From: Phoronis ovalis | Lineage: Eukaryota > Phoronida > Phoronidae | Direction of reading: 5' to 3' | Assembly (NCBI GenBank): GCA_028565635.1 | Contig: JAOXYB010032941.1 | Location: forward strand, 1-14,341 | Length of the DNA: 14,341 bases | In this document: in pieces, positions 1-10,000 of the stretch | Layout of the letters: each line of letters begins with the position of its first letter | Numbering within the stretch: position 1 is the first letter of the stretch | Made by a program: the position numbers and the translations under genes | Notes under the pieces: model-generated | Databases searched by the model: none | Seen by the model: the letters and a program-made list of their open reading frames with translations, nothing else | What the model was told of the DNA's origin: nothing

Positions 1-74
1 CCCCCCTTTCGTGGAGCACAAAAATTCATGACCCCCCCCCTTTTGCCTGGCACAAAAATTCGTGACCCCCCCCC
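1..74. repeat. Poly-C tandem repeat, about 34-base period
   Basis: The unit GCACAAAAATTCATGAC followed by nine C residues (16-40) recurs as GCACAAAAATTCGTGAC plus nine C (50-74), with one base difference in the shared core. Positions 1-15 (six C then TTTCGTGGA) look like the tail of a third copy cut by the window edge. Confidence 0.75.
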
Positions 75-118
75 TGTGGTAATTTCTGACCAGTCCCTTA
101 ACAAGAACAATTAACAAT

Positions 119-330
119 AAAAAAACGGTCGCCGAAGAAAATCGACAACCAAAAAAAAAACCGCGACAACACAAAATAGTTAACAAAATTATGAAACAAG
201 CAATAAAAAAGACAATGCTCGCTGCTCGCACTTAACAGACCAATTAGGCAATGCTCACTGTTCGCACTTAACAGACCCCAATGCTCTCTGCTCGCCATAA
301 CCCCCCCCGGCCTACATCCCTCATGAGGGG
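119..330. repeat. Upstream repeat block, copy A
   Basis: Ordered landmarks are CGGTCGCC..GAAAAT.GACAACC, poly-A, ACAAAATAGT, GACAATGCTCGCTGCTCG, TAACAGACCA, then CCCCGGCC with CTAC and CCCTC. The same order recurs in copy B at 390-588. The period is about 273-295 bases because of A-tract length changes. The class of repeat is not recognised. Confidence 0.7.
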
Positions 331-556
331 GTAGGGGGTACCCAAGGTTCGCTGCTCGCACTTCAAGTAACAAAAAAAAAACAGTTCCCAAAAAAAAACA
401 GTCGCCAAGAAAATAGACAACCAAAAAAAAACAAAAAAAGAACCTCGTCAAAGCAAAATAGTATACACTAAATTAAAAAAATTTGCAAAATAATGTTCAC
501 CAAAAGACAATGCTCGCTGCTCGTACTTTAATAACAGACCAAAGGCAAGTGCTCGC
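214..556. repeat. Dispersed TGCTCGCTGCTCGCACTT motif cluster
   Basis: The motif occurs near 216 (TGCTCGCTGCTCGCACTT), 251 (TGCTCACTGTTCGCACTT), 281 (TGCTCTCTGCTCGCC), 348 (TTCGCTGCTCGCACTT), 511 (TGCTCGCTGCTCGTACTT) and, truncated, 550. Several copies are followed by (T)AACAGACC. This is a finer periodicity inside the larger duplicated blocks. Confidence 0.65.
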
Positions 557-588
557 TATACCCCGGCCGCCCTACGGCTACAGCCCTC
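390..588. repeat. Upstream repeat block, copy B
   Basis: It repeats copy A in the same orientation: CAGTCGCC..GAAAATAGACAACC at 399, GCAAAATAGT, GACAATGCTCGCTGCTCG at 506, TAACAGACCA, and CCCCGGCC..CCTACGG at 561. Divergence is moderate, mostly in A-runs. It ends before a non-repetitive AT-rich stretch. Confidence 0.7.
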
Positions 589-774
589 TAGAATTATATA
601 CAAATTGTGAAACATAATTTATAACCAGTTTAAAAGTATTTTACCAGTCAGTTCCTCCAAGACTAAGTGTTTTGGCGATAAGCAAGATAACATAACAAGT
701 CTTATTAGTCCCAGCTAAGCTTTAAAAAAACACGTGCGAACTGTCTGAAGAATTGGGGCTCTTTCGGCCTGTGA

Positions 775-984
775 TATAGTGCCATCTGTCGGTTGACTGT
801 CCATGGGGTCACGATTACCCAGAGTGCGCAGTTGATCCGTTTCAGAGCGCGAGGATTTGACCTCCAAAACAAACGGGTTCCATTCATCCAGAAAAAGAAC
901 AATTTACGAACAAACGGAATCAGGATTAATAAAAAGATTATTGCCAACAGTCGGCAAACAGTCTATGATTTTAAGGGGATCATC
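775..984 (+). promoter_or_regulatory. Candidate 5'UTR/promoter-proximal region of IQGAP
   Basis: This stretch immediately upstream of the start codon lies in a CpG-rich island-like segment (about 720-1220) within otherwise CpG-poor DNA, as expected for a promoter and first exon. The frame of the main ATG stays open from 775 with no in-frame ATG, and two out-of-frame ATGs occur at 803 and 965. I see no convincing TATA box or initiator, so the transcription start is not placed. Confidence 0.4.
803..835 (+). promoter_or_regulatory. Upstream ORF 1 (10 codons plus stop), if transcribed
   Basis: ATGGGG begins a ten-codon reading frame ending in TGA, out of frame with the main start. G at +4 is favourable and T at -3 unfavourable. 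It matters only if transcription begins upstream of 803, which is unknown. Confidence 0.3.
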
Positions 985-988
985 ATGA
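965..988 (+). promoter_or_regulatory. Upstream ORF 2, stop overlaps the IQGAP start (ATGA)
   Basis: ATGATTTTAAGGGGATCATC continues to TGA: seven codons plus stop. The TGA at 986-988 overlaps the main ATG at 985-987, so termination and the main start share two bases. The context of the upstream ATG is weak (T at -3). This geometry can permit leaky scanning or termination-reinitiation. No functional evidence is available from sequence alone. Confidence 0.4.
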
Positions 989-1033
989 CAGAAACAGATC
1001 AATTGGATTGGGGACATAGGGCGTCATATGGAA
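985..1033 (+). CDS. IQGAP: IQGAP exon 1 (start codon; residues 1-16 plus one base)
   Basis: It encodes MTETDQLDWGHRASYG and one base of codon 17, followed by a strong donor (GTGAGT). The HRASYG segment sits where human IQGAP1 has a PHYGS segment shortly before the ERLTAEEM block, and the one-base overhang fits exon 2 exactly to give Asn17. The ATG at 985 is the first in-frame ATG after the stop at 772-774, and it has A at position -3. The protein comes out only about two residues shorter than human IQGAP1 up to the CH domain, which supports this start. Confidence 0.82.
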
Positions 1034-4000
1034 GTGAGTATTAAAACTGTTAAAAGTGTCTGCAGAGTGCAGTGCCTGGCCAGTGGCAGTGATCAATAAC
1101 ATTTGTTAGCGAGACAAGGCGGCGGCCTGAGATTTGTGTAAGCGGGCTGGTTTTGGGTTATAACCGTACCAGGATTTTTTGTGCGAATAGCCCGGCATCA
1201 ACTTCGATATGGTATATGTATTAATGTAAAACTATTAAATTTTAGACTTTTGAATTGTTTACCCTAGCTTCGATCTTTGTTAGCAAACTAGTGTAAATTT
1301 ACAGAAAGTTTGCTAAAACAAACAATACACTGAGCCTGCTGTACTCTATGTAGTAAAATCACCTGTAAATATCATAAATATTTTTAGCTGAAGACTAAAT
1401 AAAACAATGAAACAAACCAGTAGGCCTAGTTATTTACAAACTGCTGGTGACTCATGTGTTTACAGGTCACTTGTCTGGGTAAGCACGCCCTGCATGCAAG
1501 CTATAAATAAACAACATGTTTGTAAAATTAATAATATCAAAAGAACATATTAATATACATGGTAAAATATGATAGTACAACCTGATAATTGAGCTGTTAC
1601 CAAATAACACTAATAAAAATTTGAAATTAATTGTGTAATAATTTACTGTCATTGTTGTCTTAAAAAAATTTCAGATGTTGACGAGGCAGAACGTCTCACA
1701 GCTGATGAGATGGACGAGAAGAGGAAACAGAATGTTGCTTATGAATACTTATGTCACTTAGAAGAAGCTAAAGTGTTAGTATAATTTGTTTGTTATCCAT
1801 TTAACATCTTTCTTGATTTTTTTTAGATCATTTTGTACAATGCATTAGTACGTAGTAGGGTATTAGCAATAGCTCATTTGCAAGTAGTAGAAACTGAAAT
1901 TGCAACTGCTAATTCTCACAACCCAAAATTCATGACATTACCAACTGAGCTGGCAAATCTTCAATTACAGCCCACTATTTTGTACAGAGGATGTATTTGT
2001 ATACCTAACTCATGATTGTCATGAGTACATTAAACATAAATTGGGAAATGACTAACAAGATGTACAGATGCTCTGTTTAGGTATTGTGTTATTTATAACT
2101 TATATTTCTGTATGGCCCATTCCAGATAATGGAGTTCACAAGGTTCAGTTTTTGTAGAGATAAAAACTGTTTATATGTTAGTAAAAATCCCTAGTGATAG
2201 TTTGCCAGTTTTGATATTGCTTGACATTTGAAGGTTCTTAAGTTATGACTACAAAGGTTGTTGTGTAATTTTTGAAAAATTGCTTTGTAAATTGTACATT
2301 TATAAATATATTGTAAATTGTAAATATAAAGAAAATGAAAGTGTGTGAACAGAAAAAAATTAGAATATGCTTCCTATGTTTGATAATAAATTTAAGTGCA
2401 GATATTAAGTGGAAGTAATATTAGGCACTACTGTTAAGTTGTAGAGCCTCTGTGTAAATAGTTTACCCATCTTGCTACTGTTACCCATGATGTAATAATT
2501 AGATGAATTATTTATGACTGCAGTACATGAATTAATGAACAAAGCCAAGTAATAATATAAGAGCTGTGTAATGTTGTGGAAACATAATACTTGCTACAGG
2601 ATGTATTAAGTTTGCACATGCTCTAATGTAAGCTTTTGTCACCTACAGTAATGTAATGTAAATGTAATGAACTTTGACTTCCTTGTTTCATTTGCACTGT
2701 TTTGTAACATATAATATTATAAATGTTTATAATAGTATATAATTAAATCATGCTTTAAACAGTCAGTTCCACTATGCACACTATAAACTTCAGTCTTTGT
2801 AAGCTTAGGTTATTCTCACTGTCTGAAATGATTGGAGTGGAACTACAAATGTGCATACGTAAATGTTATATACAGGGGTGTTTTTTATGAAAAGCATCAT
2901 GAAAGTTATTTTTGCTATAATTCAAGCATTCCATATCTTTCCAAAACAGGAATTTCTGAAAGATTAACTAATGGTACACCAACAGAAAAAAATCTTATAC
3001 CTTGGGCAACAAATATAAGAACACGTTATTTTTATGACAGATATGAGGTTCATTAGGTTTTTGTGCTTGTTATTGTAATAAAGAAAGTAGAGATTATGAA
3101 AAAACATGTCACAAGTGAGGTAGTGGAAATCCTGTTAATTAAAAAGTGCACAATGTTTTAGATGGATTGAAGCATGTATTAACGAAGAACTTCCGCCAAC
3201 CACAGAACTTGAGGAGGGGTTGCAAAATGGTGTTTATCTTGCAAAGCTTGGACATTTTATGGCACATGAAACAGTTCTACTCAAGAAAATATATGACAAA
3301 GATCAAGACAGGTATAAGGTAAGATATGTAGGTGTGCAGCTGCAGCTAACTGTTTCCATGCATGTGCTCACAGGCAAAATGTTTATCATAGTCATATACC
3401 ATGAACAATTGTTACATGCTTTATTTGCATAAATATTTGAAATAAAGAGATTTGAAGTATTTTATTCTAATCATAATTTGAAGTTCTTATATGCTTTAGT
3501 ATAGAAACTTATTAGAGGTTTTGGATTATATTCGAATCAAGATTTGAAGTTTAGTTTTTCAGTGGACATGAAGTTATCAATCCAATTTAAATTAATTTTA
3601 GAATATGAGTACATCTATGAAATAATATTGTTATTGTGCTACAAAAAGTATATATACTTTCATAGAAATGTGACAAGAGTTCAAGAGGGCATGTTTTTAA
3701 CTGCATACCAGTACCTGGTTTGTAGAAATTATTAGCTGCTTGTCATGTTAAGTCAAGAAATAAATCTATGAATTGTCTTGAAAGAGTATACAGATGTAAA
3801 CAATTCTGTATTTGTAGTTTTATTGTGAATAAATATTTGTATTTTATCCAGTTACATTAATAAGTGGTCCAAGTTTATTGTTATCTGATATTACTGGATA
3901 GTAATTAGTATATAATATGATAAGCTTTATTAAAATTTGACTTGACTGTATTAAGTTAAATTTGCTAATATTCATGATGGTGTCATCTGAAAATAAATAC

Positions 4001-7000
4001 GTCTTCATTTTATGTAGCAGTTAGCTGCCAAGTATTTATAATGCCTAAACTTGCCTACAATAATATATATTAAGTATTATAAAACTGCTGATACAACTAA
4101 TGCAGTATGATTTTATGTTCTGTAATGACTTGATAGCAGTCATTGACCTGTGTCAGTACATCTGACTGATTAAGATTTTTCACTAGCTCTGTTTTTAGTG
4201 GAAATGTTCTTTTGGGTGCTTGCTATCAGTTACTAGTAAGCAGCATCATATTTCCAATCCCTCATATGTCGCATATTTTACATTTGCATAATTTTATGTC
4301 AAAGAGATTTGTTGGAATTAAGCGCCCTGTTATGGATGACAGCCTTTTAAAATTTTGAAACCAAATAACTGGATAATAATTTAATGCTCCCATTTGATTT
4401 TTTTCAATACATTTGTACTTTGAATGTTTTTTTCTTCACATTGTTTTAGTTTGTGTATCCAACTGTTATATGTGTATTTTTTTATTGCTTCGTATTTCAT
4501 CTGATTTCGAGCTTTTTTCACATTTGTAGGCAAGAGGTTTACATTTTAGACACACAGATAATATCAACCATTTCCTGCGAGCCATGCAAAAAGTTGGGCT
4601 TCCAAAGGTGAATGTACTATTGTAATGGTGATTTTGCATTTCATGCTACACACTGTCTGTTGCAAACTTTAATTGGTACCAGCATAGAGCTTGGGGTCAC
4701 CTTACCATTCTCAGATGTCAGAAAGGGGTCTCCTCAACATTTGAATGCATGTCAGGCAAGGATGTCACCACATCTTTGTGGGCCACCACATTTGACAACA
4801 TTCTTATAACTTATGAAATAATATTATCTATAGCCAATTTTTAACTTGCAATGTTTGATAAAAAAAAATGGAACATTCTGTAAAATTACTAACTGGTTAT
4901 GTATAAGCATAAGTTGATGTAAAATGAAATGAGAGCTTTAAAGATGAAATGGCTAAAATTACACAGATGCAGCTGCAATTTAAAAATTAACAAAATGAAA
5001 CGGAATTATATTGATTTGAATAAAACATTTGTAGTCTGAAGTATTACAATATGAAAATCAATGAGATTGAAAGCAATAAATAACAATATTTTGACACTCA
5101 GTTCAATCTCTTCATTGCAATATATCAGTGTATATTTTGGCACGGTATAATTAGCTTTGTTTTATGTTTTTAGTGGAATATAAAATATGGAATACATATA
5201 AATCTTAAATAAATTTGGTAGAATTTTAAAATTTAGCCTAATTGGGATTACAACCAGTATATTTAATAGGATTTCTGGATTATCCTCTATAAGGTGAGAT
5301 GCAAGGTAAGCTGTCATATCTGTATTGATTTGTGATCCCATAATCAATTCATCATCAAATGTTATAAGATTTATGGGGATATAATCTTAGGTGAACCATA
5401 TAATTGTTACAGTTATATCAAAATTCCTTGTGATTTATTAATGAACCTTGGTATAATCATTTTGTGATGTTCTGTCTTACAGATATTTTACCCAGAAACA
5501 ACAGACATCTATGACAGGAAAAACATCCCGAAATGTATTTATTGCATTCATGCTCTCAGGTAGCTACTTCATAAGCTAAGGAAATGGGCATGTTCTATTA
5601 ATTTCTGTTGATCCTTCAGTACCATCTTTCAGTTCATTTACTAGTGTTATTAGATAGCCATTGACCTTATTGAATATAAATTGTTCAGCTTAAATTTTGA
5701 TTACATGCTGTGAACATAATTTCTCTGCACATTCTTCATAAGGAATCCATGCAACTTTAATTTTTTCTCTTATTCTTGAGAATTGCCATTCTTAAGTTTG
5801 TAATATAATTAAACAATGCTTAGCCAGCAGGCATTCTCTGTGGGATTCCTTTTGTTTCACAATCACAAAGTTTCTGCAGTTGCCAAAATTAATATTTTCT
5901 TTCCAATGGTGGTACTAACCTTACGTTTATGCAGTGATAGAGAGTACAGTAGGCTAATAAACAAATGAATGCAAAGGAAAATATTTTTCTCAAAAACTTA
6001 TTAGAATACAAATATGTCAACTGTGCTTGGCCAGCAGATTTGATGAACAAGTTAGTCATTGTAAAATGTTATTACTTGCAATGATTATGTAGTGATGCTG
6101 TTGTATGTACTTCTTTTCTTTCAGTTTGTACTTGTTCAAATTGGGAATGGCTCCTCAAATTGAAGATTTGTATGGAAAAATTAAATTTACAGGTACAGAC
6201 ATATTTGATACTAAGTTATATCATTGCATCAGTAACTTCTGATGGATTTTATTAACTGATGCATAGTATAATTATGGCAGTACTATCTGGTTGCTGTAGT
6301 CAATTAGTTGTTTGACTCTTCAGATATTACTGATTGTCTTGTTTCATGCATTTTTATTCATAATTCCAGATGAGGAAATTAGTGCTATGAGAAAGGAGCT
6401 TGAGAAGTATGGGATACAAATGCCAGCATTTAGTAAAATCGGGGGAATATTGGCTAATGAGGTAAATGCGTATAATAGTTACTAACATGGTAAACTTGAA
6501 TCTTATCAGCATCTAGAAATGTTCAATTCTACAAGCATATTCCTTGAAAATATTCATATACTGTGCTTTACAATTGCTTTAGTCACACTTGTAGTTACAT
6601 CATAAACAATTCAACATATTGTAAATGGATTTGTGTAATAAATGTAAAGTTCTTTTTTTTCAGATGCCAGTTGATGAAGCAGCTTGTAAGTATTTATTAT
6701 AAAGGCAGTTGGCATGCAAGTGCAAATGTATTGCAATTTAATCTTGCATCCACTGCTCCTTTTGACACAGTCTGAATAAAGCCCAGACGTTAGTTGAGAA
6801 GGCACGGGACACTAGCAGATGGATTTATTCAGACTGCTTCTAACACAACTGTTTAAAAAAATGGATGTATGTTATAGCTCTGACTTTTATGTTATTGTTA
6901 TTCTGCAATTGTGGACCATGCCAAGGACTCAGTTTCATTATTAACTAATACTAAATCACTGTACCACCAGTAGTGCATTGTTGTTATAGTACATGCTGCC

Positions 7001-10000
7001 GTGATTGCAATCAATGAAGCCATTGACCAGCAGGATGCATCTGCAACTGTAGCAGCCTTACAGAATCCTGCAGCACATTTGATTAGTATTGTACCCGACT
7101 ATTCAGAAGATTACCAGGACTTACTTTATTCAGCAAAACAAATAAAAGCAGAAAATTCAAAGAATAAGGTAATGCCAAATGTGTAACACTGCTTGCGAAA
7201 ATATGTGTACCTATACTTAAATTAATTTCTCCAATTTTCAAAAATCTAACAGATTACAGATCATGCGGCGTTAAAGGAAATGTCACAAATACAAATATGA
7301 TCAAGATACACAAAGTAGCAGTGCTAGGAAATTTCAGAGTTCAGTGGCAAATTTAGGATGGGTTTTGGAATTAAGAGTTGAACCTCCTTGAATTGCCAAA
7401 GTGGAATACAAGGCAGTCCCACTGCTTATTAAGTTCTGTTGTGTCAGTTACAAATTCTGAGTGGGATGTAGCCAAACTAACCTGCCATTCACTGCAGAGA
7501 ATCCTGTAAGTTTTATGTTTAGGTTTGTAATCACATTTTATACTTAGCTGATTTATTTAACGCAGCTTTCATTGTGCTTTAGCTTATCATGTTTCCTGTT
7601 TTCACTGTATATTTCTGTCCTTTCAGTCCATAGATATGGACAGTACTTGGGAACCTGATGTGTATGATGAATTATTAACACAAGCAGAGATACAAGGAAA
7701 CATAAACAAGGTTAATAGTAAGTATGGATTAATTTATCAGTGTAATTACAGTAAAGGGCAAATTTGGAATTTCGGGATTTGTAAATTACTCATTTGATTT
7801 GATCTTTGTATGCATATGATTGTGGTTCATGGTAGTCTTGTAGCTCTCAATATATCGGCAAATAAAATGACATTGAAAAGAATGTTTGTATGTGACATCT
7901 ATATTTATTTGTTGTGCCACACTCACTCTATTGTACTAGGTTTTTCATACTTCACTTTCTCTGAATCAAGCAGACCCATTCAATAGTTCTAACATTTGAT
8001 GTAGCGTGTAATTAACGTGTTTCTTAAGCTTGATGCAGAATACATTTTACTAGATTTAATAAAAGTTCATCTCGTGTTTTAGCCCAAAGAGTCCTGTCTC
8101 TGGTTAACGATGCTCTTGACTCTCAGAACCCAAACAAGCTGCTGGAGACATTGCAGAGTTCTCACTTGTCTTTAAAGGGACTAAAGATTGAAAATGCAAA
8201 CTTCTATTTGAAGCGCCTCATCCAGGAAAGGCAACAGAAAAGAGTATGTCATGTATACAATGAAAATAATTCTTATTTAGTAGAAAAAGTTCCTTGTAGA
8301 AAACAAGCTGTAAAATAGTTTAAAAATTGTATTAATGCTAACTATGACAAAGAAGTTTTTCTATACACTGAAAGGTTTGTATTATTTGTTTTAGGAGTCT
8401 TCTGGAAACTCTTCCTCATTCCTGGATAAAGATGATCTTCAACAAGGCACTAACCAAGCTAATTTAGATGCTGATGTAAACTATCAGAGTAAGTTGCAGG
8501 TTAAAATTAGCAGTGGCAAGGGAATTAACACTAAATCAAACTGTTTCAGGAATGTTTTAATCTTCCTGTTACTGCCAACTACATGAAAAAGGATCTTTAA
8601 TTCTGACAATGAATAAGAGATGAAACAACACTTGGTCATGTGCATTATCATACATCTATTACCCAACAATCAGTTTGCTGAAAGAGCTAATGTACATCAA
8701 TAACACATTTGCAAAAGTGTTTCTTATAGTTTCCTTATAAAAACATTTAAAAATTCACAAGACTATCTAAAGTATATGTTCACAATGAAACAAATGTGCA
8801 AACTTCAACAAAAACTGTAGTTACACACTGAAAATACTGAAATGAAATTTTTGTCCTTGTATGATTTCCTTCATGTGAAACATTTGCGTTTATATTTACA
8901 GAACAGCTGGCAGTACAAGCTGTGAATGCTGCTCTACAGAATGATGAAATTCAAGAGTTATGGAAGGCATTGCGGAATCCAGCAGCACAGCTCCCGCCTG
9001 TATATGAATATGCTGCAGCGCTGTATTTGGAAGAATTTCAGAGTATACTACAAGAGAAAGGGGTAGTGTATTTAATAGTCTGGTAAAAAAAGTACAATGA
9101 ATCTTAAATAACAATATTGTTCAGACATGTGAAAGCAATAAACATGATGACATAAGCCAATGTCTATGTACCAAAATGTTGACAGACAAGCAATGCCAAC
9201 AGTAACAAACATAACTCAAGGCAGAAGTACAGTGAACAGGAACTTTTTCTTGGCATATTGTGGTGTTGATTAGTTATTCTATGTAAATGAATGATCCATT
9301 TTTATTCTTTAAGTAATTGTGAATTTTCTATTGTAGGAGGATTTAGACCATGATGAAATAATGGGAGGTGTGAAAGGTATGCATATTAAAGCTAACATTC
9401 TTGTGGATCTCTATGCCTGGCGTGAAGTACAATAAAATTAAGTTTCGGGATATAAAGGCTTTCTGATGATAAATAAAGTATAGAAACATGTAATTAAATT
9501 AGTTATATGCATAAATGCATCAGTGTTAGAGTTTTAGTGTAACAGGTAAAGCATATCCTACTGTTATCATTTCAGTGCTGTCAGCTATAGCAAGAATCAA
9601 TAAAGCCGTAGAAGCAGGCAGCGCTGAAGAAACATTCGGTGCCTTACTGGATGAAGATGCTCATATTCAGGCACTGGATGAAGACGGTCAGGAAAAATAT
9701 CTGGCAAGAATGGCACGTGACAAACAACTGAAATCAGATGTAAGCTTTCCGATGTGTAGATACTGCGTTATGTTGGTTTTTTGCATGTATCTGGTAATAA
9801 AAATCTGAGTTTAAGACCTCACAGATAGTTGTGTGGCAAACAATTGCAATAAAAAGTTTTGAAATAAATCAGTTAACAGATAGGAAAAAGTATTAGAAGA
9901 AGTTGCAACAGAATCGGAGAACAGCAACAAATGACATGACATTTTTATGTAGGCTTTTCTTAGTCAGTAGAGAGTGGGAATACATTACACTGCTGTTTGT

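Noticed and set aside
98-451. 117-codon minus-strand open frame
   Set aside because: It runs through poly-A/poly-T tracts and the duplicated repeat blocks; the translation is mostly Phe/Leu runs and repeats of the same motif, so it is a composition artefact.
841-905. tRNA-like B-box (GGGTTCCATTC) suggesting a tRNA or SINE
   Set aside because: No matching A box at the right distance and no cloverleaf could be drawn.
705-947. 80-codon minus-strand open frame opposite exon 1 upstream sequence
   Set aside because: It is antisense to the 5' region of IQGAP, with no recognisable domain; it is the shadow of the open plus-strand frame.
1448-1454. AP-1-like TGACTCA in intron 1
   Set aside because: A seven-base match is expected by chance about once or twice in a window of this size.
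2012-2028. CTCATGA-TTG-TCATGAG small hairpin in intron 2
   Set aside because: Seven-base arms are within chance expectation for 14 kb and nothing around it adds support.
2832-3056. 74-codon plus-strand frame in intron 2
   Set aside because: Not flanked by splice sites that keep the IQGAP frame, not similar to any family I know, and not needed, since exons 2 and 3 join directly.
4612-4809. 65-codon frame after exon 4
   Set aside because: It starts in the intron just past the exon 4 donor and has no similarity; exons 4 and 5 join in frame without it.
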